Shown: piece by piece, positions 27,375 through 36,245 of the stretch
How positions within the stretch are numbered: position 1 is the first letter of the stretch
Layout of the letters: each line of letters opens with the position of its first letter
Source of the DNA: Spirochaetia bacterium
Lineage (GTDB): Bacteria; Spirochaetota; Leptospiria; Leptospirales; Leptonemataceae
NCBI GenBank assembly: GCA_021413825.1
Contig: JAIOPQ010000027.1
Location: 25,087-89,086 of the forward strand
Direction: 5' to 3'
Length of the DNA stretch: 64,000 nt
Translations under genes and position numbers: made by a program
Notes under the pieces: model-generated
Told to the model about the DNA's origin: nothing
Database searches by the model: none
Seen by the model: only the letters and a program-made list of their open reading frames with translations

Positions 27375-28283
27375 ATGAGCCATCAGGAATCTTCATCTAA
27401 AGCTATATTCTATGCCTTAGTTGCCAACCTCGGCATTGCCATCGCCAAGAGCGTCGCAGCATTTCTCACCGGTTCAGGGAGTATGCTGGCTGAGGCAGTG
27501 CATTCGTTCGCTGACTGTGGAAATCAGCTTCTCCTATTCTTTGGATTGCACAGATCCAAAATGCCGCCGACTCGCGAGCATCCGCTTGGTTTTGGAAAGG
27601 TAGTCTATTTTTGGAGTTTCCTCGTTGCGATCTTGCTCTTCAGCGTTGGCGGATTGTTCTCGGTCCAGGAAGGGATACATAAGCTAGTGCATCCTGAACC
27701 TCTGCAGCATGTTCCTATAGCAATCGGAGTTTTGTTCTTCTCCGCCGCTCTCGAAAGCTTCAGCATGTACGGATGCATACGAGAAATAAACAAGATCAAA
27801 GGTAGAAAGACGTTCTGGCAATGGCTTAAGAGCTCGCGGAACGCAGAGTTTATTGTAGTTCTTGGCGAAGACACGGCAGCCCTGATAGGACTGGTTGTTG
27901 CATTGTTCTTTATTGTCCTGAGTTACATTACCAACAACCCGGTGTTCGATGCCCTGGGGTCACTCGTAATTGGAGTTATTCTTGTGATCGTTGCATTCTT
28001 CATCTCTATGAGAGTAAAAGCCTTGATGGTTGGAATGTCCGCAGACCCGGAACTGGAAGATAGGATTGAAAGCCTGATAGAAAAAGATAAGGCTATCGTT
28101 CGTGTTTTCAACATCATCACGCAACAATTCGGACCTCATCTAATGCTGGCCGCAAAGATAGAAATGAAACCGGACCTAACCATAAAGAAGGCGAGCATCA
28201 AAATCAACGAACTTGAGAAAAATCTCAAAGCCGAGTTTCCGGAGATTCGCTGGTGTTTTATTGAACCCGACGTAGCTAAATAA
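27375..28283 (+). CDS. Cation diffusion facilitator transporter, ZnT9-like
   Basis: ATG 27375 (MSHQESSSKA) gives a normal 302-residue protein; the 70 extra residues of the track ORF lie over the divergent gene's 5' end. Six membrane segments are visible. The transport site in helix 2 is HSFAD (His43/Asp47) followed by CGNQLLLFFG, and HPLGFGK precedes helix 3. Helix 5 has GEDTAALIGL in place of the usual HxxxD, a feature of the SLC30A9/ZnT9-like branch. A cytoplasmic C-terminal domain (LEDRIESLIEKD) ends the protein. It probably exports zinc or another divalent metal by proton antiport. It converges on rodA with a 16-bp gap. Confidence 0.87.
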   Translation: MSHQESSSKAIFYALVANLGIAIAKSVAAFLTGSGSMLAEAVHSFADCGNQLLLFFGLHRSKMPPTREHPLGFGKVVYFWSFLVAILLFSVGGLFSVQEGIHKLVHPEPLQHVPIAIGVLFFSAALESFSMYGCIREINKIKGRKTFWQWLKSSRNAEFIVVLGEDTAALIGLVVALFFIVLSYITNNPVFDALGSLVIGVILVIVAFFISMRVKALMVGMSADPELEDRIESLIEKDKAIVRVFNIITQQFGPHLMLAAKIEMKPDLTIKKASIKINELEKNLKAEFPEIRWCFIEPDVAK

Positions 28284-28299
28284 CCGTTTCGGGTTATCG

Positions 28300-29826
28300 T
28301 TAGTTGGCGAATCTACGCCGCGAAATGCTCAAGAGTATTCCCAGCGCCATCATAGACGTGAGCAAATGCGATCCACCATAGCTCATGAAACTCAAAGGTA
28401 GCCCTGTCACTGGAAGAACGCCTACGCAAATCCCAATGTTAAAAAACATATGAAAGAAAAACATAAACGAAATTCCAGCTGCAAGCATGGCACCAAATCG
28501 ATCCCTGGCATCAAAACTGAGCACCATACCGCGAAGGGGAATGCTCATAAGAATCATCAGCATGAGCACAGAACCGAGAAATCCAGTCCGCTCCGACCAG
28601 GAGGTAAACATGAAATCCGTAAAGGCTTCCGGAACCAGTGGCCTATCGCCTGATGTCATTTCTCCCTGAAAGATTCCGCGGCCGCTCATCTCGCCCGATC
28701 CTATTGCAGCGCGCGAGGCGCGTGTTTGATATGCAAGATCTCTTGGAAATTTGTCCGGATTTATGAACGCTGTAACGCGCGCTATCTGATGATATTTAAA
28801 AGAAAAGGTTACATGAACTGCAACCGCAGACAGAAGAGAAATTCCAATCACACCAAATGGAATGTAGAGTTTTCTCAAGTTCGCGAGCGGTGTCCCTTGC
28901 GTAAGGCGCAGAATCAAAAGAACCAGCGCGCTTAAGGAGAAGAAAATTCCAAGCGCCAGCAGCAGTGTATCGTTTTCAAGAATGCGTAGCAGCAACCCAC
29001 CACTGTCAGAGCGAACTGTGGTCACGGCCTCTACCAGACTGGACTTTAGAGTAGGATTCGTTAGAATTCCTGCCAGGTAATCTTTGTCTGCGCCCTCGAT
29101 GCCAGAAGGGATTTTCCCTTTTAGTGCAAACTTCCAAATATCCAACTTCAGAACGCGCACTGCGGGGATCAACTCTGACTTGCCCAGGTCGGCCAGATGA
29201 CCGGCTAACGGGTCCACCAGGGTAATATTGTGGTACTCTATATAGAGGGGTATGGTTATAGCCAGACCAAAAAATAGAACGACGGAGCCAATATGGTAAA
29301 AGTCCGCACCACCGATAAATAGCAAACAGAGCAGAATTGGAATAAATAGAAACGCATCACCAAAGGCAGGCTGAACCACAATTAAGACCATGGGCACAAG
29401 GCAAATTCCGAAGGCTATCAGTAGTGTTGGAATGCGATCCATCTCTCTTTCTTTGATCTGAAGATATTTTGCCAGCAGCAATACCGTGGCTAAGCGCGCG
29501 AGTTCGGATGGTTCCACACTAATCGGCCCAAGCCGGAACCAGGATTTGGCACCCTTAATTGTTGCACCAAAAACTAGAACTGCCAACAGAAGAAAACAGG
29601 CGAATCCATAGAAAGGCAGAGCATAAATCTCTAACACCTGATAGTTCACGCGGCGAATCGCTAGACACAGAATCAATCCGATTCCAAAAAATATGGACTG
29701 TCTAATCCATCGGCCTGAAGGATCGGCCGACTGATATTCCTGTGTGTAGAGTACGAAAATTCCACCAAGCACAGCGGCAACGGCGGCGCCAAGAAGCAAG
29801 AAGTCTATTTTGTAGCGACTGATCAC
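28300..29826 (-). CDS. rodA: Rod shape-determining peptidoglycan polymerase RodA
   Basis: The SEDS-family glycosyltransferase polymerises lipid II for lateral wall growth with PBP2. Motifs include the early DPSGRWIRQSIFF, GAKSWFRLGPISVEPSELARLA (helix 2-4 region) and the C-terminal FTDFMFTSWSERTGFLGS and FMSYGGSHLL. At 508 residues it is about 100-130 longer than typical RodA. The excess is a hydrophilic insertion of about 90 residues (PLAGHLADLGKSELIPAVR to LLRILENDT) in the middle of the protein. The start overlaps the mrdA stop by 4 bp. It is the last gene of the mre-mrd operon. Confidence 0.92.
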   Translation of the reverse strand: MISRYKIDFLLLGAAVAAVLGGIFVLYTQEYQSADPSGRWIRQSIFFGIGLILCLAIRRVNYQVLEIYALPFYGFACFLLLAVLVFGATIKGAKSWFRLGPISVEPSELARLATVLLLAKYLQIKEREMDRIPTLLIAFGICLVPMVLIVVQPAFGDAFLFIPILLCLLFIGGADFYHIGSVVLFFGLAITIPLYIEYHNITLVDPLAGHLADLGKSELIPAVRVLKLDIWKFALKGKIPSGIEGADKDYLAGILTNPTLKSSLVEAVTTVRSDSGGLLLRILENDTLLLALGIFFSLSALVLLILRLTQGTPLANLRKLYIPFGVIGISLLSAVAVHVTFSFKYHQIARVTAFINPDKFPRDLAYQTRASRAAIGSGEMSGRGIFQGEMTSGDRPLVPEAFTDFMFTSWSERTGFLGSVLMLMILMSIPLRGMVLSFDARDRFGAMLAAGISFMFFFHMFFNIGICVGVLPVTGLPLSFMSYGGSHLLTSMMALGILLSISRRRFAN

Positions 29827-31766
29827 GGTTTTTTCTCTCCCGCTGCCGCAGGCGGAAGCGGATCCGCCGGACCGGCGTTACCCGGCTGCATAATTTCACT
29901 ACCCTTCATGGCGGGCTTGACGTTAGGCGTCCAGTCTGGAACAGCCGCATCGAGAATTTCTCCGGCAATTGGAGCCGCGGCCGCCGAACCGCCCATTCCA
30001 TATTCAACAAACACTACAACTACAACCTGCTCTTCAACGGGAGCATTGTACGGAGCCCATCCGGCAAACCAGGCGTGATTCGCCGCCTGACGGTGACTTC
30101 TGGTCTGGACTGTTCCGGTTTTGCCAGCAATTGGAGGATAGTCCGGTCGATTCAGATTCTGCGCGGTTCCGCGCGAAACCACAGCACGCATTCCTTCCAA
30201 TGCTATATCAACGCTGCTTTGTGCCATTGGAACTTCATGCATCAGATCAGGCCTGATGCGTCGCAGAGGCCTGTTACTCACAGGATCGCGAATTTCTTTT
30301 ACAAGATACGGGCGATATATTTTTCCCTTGTTCACCATTGCAGAATACAGTACGGCAAGCTCGATTGGAGTTACTTCCAGAAATCCCTGACCGATTGCAA
30401 GGTTAACAGTATCGCCATCATACCAGCGACTTGACCAGGTGATTTGCTTCCAACGCTGATCAGGAACAAATCCTTGAATCTCACCCGGGAGATCAATTCC
30501 CGTTTTTTTATCCAGACCCATCGCTCTTGAAAAATGGATCATGGCATTGGGGCCAATTTTGTAACCCAGCTGATAGAAATAAACGGTACACGATTGAGCC
30601 AGCGCACCAATCATATTGTTAGTGCCGTGGCCTGAATTCCAGCAATTGAAACGCGCCGGAGGCACACCTGCCAGCGAAGAAGGAAGCAACCAGCTCCCAG
30701 AGCAATAGAATGAAGTTTCCGGACTGGTGTGATTTTCCTGCGAGTTTTCCAGAGCAGCAATGGCGACTAACGGCTTGAATGTGGACCCGGGCGGGAACTT
30801 TGCCTGGATTGCTATATTTAGGAAGCCCTCGTAATCCTGGACAGTTTTGTTGTGCTTTGACCTCTGTTCAGACGACCCGCTTGCAAGAATGTTTGGATCA
30901 AAGGAAGGATACGACACCAGTGCCAGAACCTCTCCGGTGGCAGGACGCATCGCAATAGCTGCACCTCTCCTTCCCGATTTCTTTAGCGCAGTGTACGCAG
31001 CGGCCTGAACCTTTCTGTCAATTGAAAGTACAACATTATTGCCCTGTTCCGATTCTGCTAGTTGCTCTTCCTCATCCAGAAAACGATGCCGGACGCGAAC
31101 ACCGTCTGTTCCTCGGAGATCCGCATCGTAGCGCGATTCGATTCCGCCTTTTCCAAGCATCTGATACGGTAATGCGCGACCTTTATCGAGCTCAGAGCGA
31201 CTCGGCAAACCAATGTAACCAGTAATGTGAGCTGCTGCAGGGCCCATTGTGTAATAGCGAATATGATTCGTTAGAAAAGATCCGTACTCGGTTACCATGC
31301 GAAGCTCGCCGAGTCTTTCATGCTCAGCAGTGCTCATGCGTGAAAGCAGTGTTACCGATTCATTGCGACGAACCAGAAGTTTCCATGTGGCCGGCTCAAA
31401 GGAATCAGCATACTGGGCAAATTCGCGCCCCATGATTTTGCAGAAATCACGCACAAATGCGAGCCCCTGATCACGATCGCGGAATCGTGAGGGAAAAATT
31501 ACAAAGTCTGTAGTAATCAGATTCTTGACGAGAGGGCTTCCTGGATCAAGCGTCCGATCCAGTAAAAGTCCGCGCGGTGCAACCGTGAACTCCTGACGGC
31601 TAACAAAGCGCTTGGCCATCTTACGATTCTCTGTTCCGTGCAATAGCTGGAGCGTGCCGAGCTGAATTACAAGAACTGCGAAGACGATTGCTGCAAAACC
31701 GGCGAAGACAAATGTTCGCCTTTGAAACTGTTGCTCTAATCTAAATTCTGATGCGGAACGACTCAT
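29823..31766 (-). CDS. mrdA: Penicillin-binding protein 2 (peptidoglycan transpeptidase)
   Basis: The 647-residue class B PBP has an N-terminal membrane anchor (FVFAGFAAIVFAVLVIQLGTL), a pedestal domain and a C-terminal transpeptidase domain. The acyl-serine motif is STFK (328-331) and the KTG motif is KTGT (549-552). The middle motif reads S392-C-T394 where SxN or SxD is usual. The last ~25 residues (NAGPADPLPPAAAGEKKP) form a proline/alanine-rich tail. It crosslinks the wall during elongation with RodA. It overlaps rodA by 4 bp and follows mreD by 2 bp, so it lies in the elongasome operon. Confidence 0.93.
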   Translation of the reverse strand: MSRSASEFRLEQQFQRRTFVFAGFAAIVFAVLVIQLGTLQLLHGTENRKMAKRFVSRQEFTVAPRGLLLDRTLDPGSPLVKNLITTDFVIFPSRFRDRDQGLAFVRDFCKIMGREFAQYADSFEPATWKLLVRRNESVTLLSRMSTAEHERLGELRMVTEYGSFLTNHIRYYTMGPAAAHITGYIGLPSRSELDKGRALPYQMLGKGGIESRYDADLRGTDGVRVRHRFLDEEEQLAESEQGNNVVLSIDRKVQAAAYTALKKSGRRGAAIAMRPATGEVLALVSYPSFDPNILASGSSEQRSKHNKTVQDYEGFLNIAIQAKFPPGSTFKPLVAIAALENSQENHTSPETSFYCSGSWLLPSSLAGVPPARFNCWNSGHGTNNMIGALAQSCTVYFYQLGYKIGPNAMIHFSRAMGLDKKTGIDLPGEIQGFVPDQRWKQITWSSRWYDGDTVNLAIGQGFLEVTPIELAVLYSAMVNKGKIYRPYLVKEIRDPVSNRPLRRIRPDLMHEVPMAQSSVDIALEGMRAVVSRGTAQNLNRPDYPPIAGKTGTVQTRSHRQAANHAWFAGWAPYNAPVEEQVVVVVFVEYGMGGSAAAAPIAGEILDAAVPDWTPNVKPAMKGSEIMQPGNAGPADPLPPAAAGEKKP

Positions 31767-31768
31767 CG

Positions 31769-32287
31769 CTATTCCTGCATTTTATAAACCCAGCCCAATA
31801 CAAAGAACCAGATTGGCGAAAGGAGTGCCGTATAGACTGCGGGGCCAAGGAAGGAATACGATTTGTTGAAATCCTCGAGTACTCCAACCAGAAGCCAGAC
31901 CAAAATTCGCTCAGCGAGAGTTGTTCCAAAAACCAGGAGAACAATGGTTGGGACGCGGTCCTTATCCATCAGGCGATTGATTTTTCCCAGGATGAATCCA
32001 GTCAGACAGTAAATCAATGCATGCGTTCCAATTACGGGAAGAAACTCTCCCGTTTTGTCTGAGAAACTGAGCAACCCCGAATCCTCAAGAAGGCCTGCAA
32101 TAAATCCAATCCACAGGCCTGAAAACTCGCCCCGGCGGAGGGCAAAGAATATCACATAGATTAATAGAAAATCAGGATAGAGAATTCCACCACCCATGAA
32201 TTCAAAATTCAAGCTAAGGAAATTAATTCCTTTCAAGAAGAAGGAAAGTAGAATTCCAACGGCAACAACTGCAATATTAAGAACCAT
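31769..32287 (-). CDS. mreD: Rod shape-determining protein MreD
   Basis: The 172-residue inner-membrane protein has about five hydrophobic segments and the family hallmarks FEFMGGGILYPDFLLIYVIFFALRRGEFSGLWIGFIAGLLEDSG. It sits between mreC (1 bp gap) and mrdA (2 bp gap), which makes the assignment firm despite low sequence conservation in the family. MreD links the cytoplasmic MreB filament with MreC and the PBP2/RodA machine. Confidence 0.9.
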   Translation of the reverse strand: MVLNIAVVAVGILLSFFLKGINFLSLNFEFMGGGILYPDFLLIYVIFFALRRGEFSGLWIGFIAGLLEDSGLLSFSDKTGEFLPVIGTHALIYCLTGFILGKINRLMDKDRVPTIVLLVFGTTLAERILVWLLVGVLEDFNKSYSFLGPAVYTALLSPIWFFVLGWVYKMQE

Positions 32288-32288
32288 T

Positions 32289-33374
32289 TTACCGTACGCC
32301 TGGCACTACATTCTGAATTCTTCGGGGCTCGTTCTCTGGTTTCACTGGTTGTTGCGTTTCCGTTTCCGGAGCAGTATCAGGCGTTGAGTCCGTCTGGGGC
32401 TTCTGTGGCCTGGATCTGCCCTGATCGAGGCGGATCAACGTTTCTGGATATTCAGGATCACCAAATTCCGTGCGAAGATAGTCTTCCAATTTCTCTTCAC
32501 CGACTCTGCGCGACCATGTGTCCGGCCGTTTGAGAATCACAGAAACACTGTCAAGCTGGGCAATCGCAGCAAATGGGCGAATCAAGAATGTACGCGATTG
32601 ACCCTGGCGAGGACCTTCCGTGATGATTGTGCCTACTGGAATTCCTTTTGGAAATACTCCACCGTCGCCGCTTGTGATAACCGTTTGACCCAATGGTTTC
32701 TTTCCTTCCATAGAACCGTCACCAGAAATGACTGTAATCAACGCTTGCAATGGATTGCCAGAATTCCCGGATAACATGGCCCATTCGCCTGAGTCTGGAA
32801 GGCGCACCCCAAGCTGAAACCCTGGGTGAATGAGCGGCTGCACCACGGACGTTGTGTTCTCAACTGAAACTACGATTCCAACTACTGCGCGAATCGTGTT
32901 TCCGTCTTTGTCGAATGCGCGGGCAACAACTGGCATGAATGGCTTGAGCCCTGCATCAGCACCTTTACCAATAATAACGCGCGGGCTGATTGAATTTAGA
33001 CGAATGCCGAGCACTTCTGCGCGAACTTCAGGAAATTCGGTTGGAACTGAAAACCCGAGAGTCTTGCGAAGTGTTTCATTTTCCTTCTTGAGGGCATCGA
33101 ATTTATCCTTCTCAAGACGATACTCTTCAATCATCTTCTCAGCTTGCGCATAACGTTTCTCAAGCTCGCGGAATTTGTCGATCTCAACCCAGAATCGGCC
33201 AGTGGCGGATAGCCCTGAGTTCATTGCACCACCGGCACGATCCGCCAGCTTTCCAAAAAAACCAACCATACCTGCAAGGGGATTGCGCTGCCAGACCATA
33301 CACAGGAGGGAAAATAGAATACAGAAAGTGAGACTGAAGGAGTTCTTATTTCTCCAGAGTACGTCCCACAGCAT
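32289..33374 (-). CDS. mreC: Rod shape-determining protein MreC
   Basis: The 361-residue protein has one N-terminal membrane segment (SFSLTFCILFSLLCMVW), a periplasmic coiled coil (about 65-105; ELEKRYAQAEKMIEEYRLEKDKFDALKKENETL) and the two beta barrels of MreC. Typical motifs are RAEVLGIRLNSISPRVIIGKGADAGL, TTSVVQPLIHPGFQLGVRL and VITSGDGGVFPKGIPVGTI. The C-terminal ~60 residues are a proline/threonine-rich extension. MreC scaffolds PBP2 in the periplasm. It is in the operon between mreB (8 bp gap) and mreD. Confidence 0.93.
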   Translation of the reverse strand: MLWDVLWRNKNSFSLTFCILFSLLCMVWQRNPLAGMVGFFGKLADRAGGAMNSGLSATGRFWVEIDKFRELEKRYAQAEKMIEEYRLEKDKFDALKKENETLRKTLGFSVPTEFPEVRAEVLGIRLNSISPRVIIGKGADAGLKPFMPVVARAFDKDGNTIRAVVGIVVSVENTTSVVQPLIHPGFQLGVRLPDSGEWAMLSGNSGNPLQALITVISGDGSMEGKKPLGQTVITSGDGGVFPKGIPVGTIITEGPRQGQSRTFLIRPFAAIAQLDSVSVILKRPDTWSRRVGEEKLEDYLRTEFGDPEYPETLIRLDQGRSRPQKPQTDSTPDTAPETETQQPVKPENEPRRIQNVVPGVR

Positions 33375-33382
33375 GACTTACT

Positions 33383-34405
33383 TTACTTTAGGCCGCGATT
33401 AATGTTCTTCAGCTCGTCCAGATATTTGCCCGTGCCTAACGCGACGCAAATCAAAGGATTGGGCGCTCTGAAGACGGGAACACCGGTTTCCTTGCTGATG
33501 TATTTATCCAGCCCTTTTAACAGGCATCCACCACCAGCCAGAACAATTCCACGCTCAACAATGTCAGCAGCCAACTCTGGAGGAGTCTTCTCAAGAGTAT
33601 TCTTAACTGCTTCAAGAATCTGCTCAATAGGCTCTTGCAATGCTTTACGAATCTCGTTTGAATCGATCTCAAGAACGCGTGGAAGACCACTGATAGCATC
33701 ACGGCCCTTCAGTTCGCGAACTTCCGTCTTCTTCTCTGGAAATGCATTTCCAATTGTGATCTTAACATCTTCAGCGGTCCGATCTCCGATCACCAGGTTG
33801 TACTGAGTACGAAGGTAACGAACAATAGCCTCATCAAACTCATCTCCGCCAATGCGAATTGAGTCAGAAATCACCATTCCACCAAGTGAAATCACAGCAA
33901 TCTCAGTTGTTCCACCGCCGATATCCACAATCATGCTGCCGGCTGGCTCATGAATTGGAATATCTGCGCCAATTGCCGCAGCAAGCGCCTCTTCAATTAG
34001 AAAGATTTCACGCGCCCCGGCCTGCTCTGCCGATTCACGCACTGCACGTTTTTCTACTTCCGTAATTCCGGAAGGAACACCGATTACCATGCGCGGCTTA
34101 ACAAACGTTGTGCGCTTATGAACTTTTTGAATAAAATAGCGGATCATTTTTTCTACAGTTTCAAAGTCCGCAATCACACCGTCGCGCATTGGACGAATTG
34201 CAACGATGTCCCCTGGAGTTTTTCCAAGCATGCGCTTGGCTTCATTTCCAACCGCAAGAACCTTACCGGTAGAAGATTGAACCGCAACGACAGACGGCTC
34301 CGAAAGAACGATACCCTGGCCCTTTACATAGACCAGCGTATTTGCTGTGCCAAGGTCAATGCCCATATCGTTTGAAAAGAATGAAAAAAGACGATCAAAA
34401 ACCAT
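33383..34405 (-). CDS. mreB: Actin-like rod shape-determining protein MreB
   Basis: The 340-residue bacterial actin begins with the amphipathic membrane-binding helix [13 protein letters not shown]. All nucleotide-binding motifs follow: [16 protein letters not shown] (phosphate 1), [30 protein letters not shown] (phosphate 2), [13 protein letters not shown] and the adenosine motif [15 protein letters not shown]. It polymerises at the inner membrane and directs lateral wall synthesis. The ATG lacks a clear ribosome-binding site. It is the first of five co-directional elongasome genes; two unknown membrane-anchored genes lie 77 bp upstream. Confidence 0.96.
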   Translation of the reverse strand: MVFDRLFSFFSNDMGIDLGTANTLVYVKGQGIVLSEPSVVAVQSSTGKVLAVGNEAKRMLGKTPGDIVAIRPMRDGVIADFETVEKMIRYFIQKVHKRTTFVKPRMVIGVPSGITEVEKRAVRESAEQAGAREIFLIEEALAAAIGADIPIHEPAGSMIVDIGGGTTEIAVISLGGMVISDSIRIGGDEFDEAIVRYLRTQYNLVIGDRTAEDVKITIGNAFPEKKTEVRELKGRDAISGLPRVLEIDSNEIRKALQEPIEQILEAVKNTLEKTPPELAADIVERGIVLAGGGCLLKGLDKYISKETGVPVFRAPNPLICVALGTGKYLDELKNINRGLK

Positions 34406-34482
34406 GATTGGTAACTAGTGACTGATTTAGAAAGTGCCTGATTTTTGGCCATTTCTATTTGAATTATTGGTAAAAAACTGGT

Positions 34483-35544
34483 TCAGGGGGCTTGTTTGAC
34501 CGTATTGACAGGCCCGAAAATCTGCTGAATCCGTTCCTCAACGAATTTGTCCTTACCCTCGCTCAGCTTCAATGCCTCATCCAGATACGGTTTAGCCGCA
34601 AGCGGTCCGCTCTGTGCCAGGAAGATTTCACCTTCCACACGGGCTGCATCGATTTTCCATATGGGTTCAGTGGCAGCGTTATACTTTACGAGCCGAGCAA
34701 AGTTCAACGCACGAATATAATCACGGCCAACCAGACAGGCATGACTCATCAAGAGTCGCGATTCATTTACATCCAAAGATATGTGTTCTATTGTCCTGCT
34801 TTCTGGCGTGGGTGCTGGCGCAAAGTCCTGGAGCATTTTGCGATCGTTTAGCTCTTGTTCGAGTTCGACTGCTTTTCCCTGTAGAGCAAAAAGCGCCCAA
34901 CGTATCCAATCATTGGAATCCGTCATGGATTTGGTTAGATCTTCGCGCTTAATTGACATGGTAACAGACAATAGATGCGGGTCTGTGCGACCGGTTGAAA
35001 GCAGTTCCCCCAGCGATAAGGCAGCCTTCAGGCGCGAGGCGAATGCAGGCTCGGGCTCAATTGCCAGAGATTTACGAGCAAGCGAGGCTGTTTCCTGAGC
35101 CAGTGCAGAAATCGAAACCGGTGGGAGATTGAGTCCAGGCGGAGAATCCGGCAGATAGCCCCGGCCTGTTAGCCTCAAAAGTGACGGACCATCGAGCGGG
35201 ACTCGGATCAATATCTCGTAATAGTTTAGTAAACTATAGTAATAGTAGACTTCTGCACTTGCTGGCTTCTCCCGCTCCATTAATTGCACAATTTTGCGCG
35301 AGGATTCAACCAGATCGAGCAGCTCAGCCGGGCTCCGGCCTGATTTATTGTATTCACTTTCAAAAACCGCAATGCGCTTTTGAATCCTGGAATCGGCTGA
35401 CCCCAGTAGTTTGCCCGATGCAAAGGCAACTACCTGATCGCCGTAAAAGAGGCCAACGATTCCAGCCCCGATCAAGAATAGGGTGAGGCTTGCCAGTACG
35501 ACAGGGCGGCGGCCGCCAGTCTGGGACTTATCATAGTGTTTCAT
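34483..35544 (-). CDS. Membrane-anchored helical-repeat protein upstream of mreB
   Basis: The 353-residue protein has a short cytoplasmic N-terminus, one membrane segment (VVLASLTLFLIGAGIVGLFYG) and a large extracytoplasmic part. That part is almost entirely helical, with TPR-like pairs such as ASAEVYYYYSLLNYYEIL, SLARKSLAIEPEPAFASRL and IRALNFARLVKYNAATEPIWKIDAARVEGEIFLAQ. The family is not recognised. Its start codon directly follows the TGA of the 208-residue gene, so the two are co-transcribed. It ends 77 bp before mreB. Position suggests an envelope or elongasome-related scaffold, which is inference from context only. Confidence 0.75.
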   Translation of the reverse strand: MKHYDKSQTGGRRPVVLASLTLFLIGAGIVGLFYGDQVVAFASGKLLGSADSRIQKRIAVFESEYNKSGRSPAELLDLVESSRKIVQLMEREKPASAEVYYYYSLLNYYEILIRVPLDGPSLLRLTGRGYLPDSPPGLNLPPVSISALAQETASLARKSLAIEPEPAFASRLKAALSLGELLSTGRTDPHLLSVTMSIKREDLTKSMTDSNDWIRWALFALQGKAVELEQELNDRKMLQDFAPAPTPESRTIEHISLDVNESRLLMSHACLVGRDYIRALNFARLVKYNAATEPIWKIDAARVEGEIFLAQSGPLAAKPYLDEALKLSEGKDKFVEERIQQIFGPVNTVKQAP

Positions 35545-36171
35545 TCAGACAGAGTTTTCCCGAATGAATGCCTTCACCCGGTCCGACTCATCCGTCAAGA
35601 AAATGGCAATGGGCGACTTCACTGATGCGGGCAAAAGTGCAACACCCGTTTCCAGGAACACAATTTGCTCTAAATCCCCTACAGGGTACTGGTAGCTTGC
35701 ATGCCCGGATTTGAAGAAAAATCCCGTTCCCTCACAGACCAGGCTACCCTTGCCGACTCGCTTGAAATCGGAGAAAACTCGGGCTGGCAATTCCTCCGGG
35801 TTTCTGGTGTTAAAAATTGAAAGATTCCGTGCATGATCTAAGTAGAGCGCGCCAAATACCACAATTTGCTCCGGCTCCACGCGCCGAATTGGTCTACCCT
35901 CAGTAAGAATTGGGGCGGGCGAGGTTGCCGTTGCAACCGACGCCTGGGCAAGAGCTTCAGACATTCTGGATTCGGTATGGGGTTCAGGCTGAGAGGCAGT
36001 TACTACTTCCGGGCGGGCCTGATGCGCAGAAACTGGAGCAGCATACGCGCCTGTCGCTTCGCCTGCCCCTTCCACTCGCTTTTCCAGCGAGACAGCAAAG
36101 AAAAGCGCCAGCAGGCTGAGCAGCCCAATCAGTATAAGGCCTAGGCCGAGAAAATACATATCCGATTTCAT
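35545..36171 (-). CDS. Membrane-anchored protein of unknown function
   Basis: The 208-residue protein has one N-terminal membrane segment (FLGLGLILIGLLSLLALFFAVSL). A low-complexity Ala/Pro/Glu linker (about 30-95) is followed by a compact C-terminal domain (about 100-205) with VVFGALYLDHARNLSIFNTRNPEELPARV and YPVGDLEQIVFLETGVALLP. I do not recognise the domain. It precedes the TPR-like protein gene without a gap and is divergent from the SurA-like chaperone gene. It is probably the first gene of the transcription unit leading towards mreB. Confidence 0.7.
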   Translation of the reverse strand: MKSDMYFLGLGLILIGLLSLLALFFAVSLEKRVEGAGEATGAYAAPVSAHQARPEVVTASQPEPHTESRMSEALAQASVATATSPAPILTEGRPIRRVEPEQIVVFGALYLDHARNLSIFNTRNPEELPARVFSDFKRVGKGSLVCEGTGFFFKSGHASYQYPVGDLEQIVFLETGVALLPASVKSPIAIFLTDESDRVKAFIRENSV

Positions 36172-36245
36172 TATCTGGGCTGCTGCCTCTGACCTTGAGG
36201 ATTATTTTGTGTGGCGAGAATCTTTCTTAACACAAAGGTGGCCCC

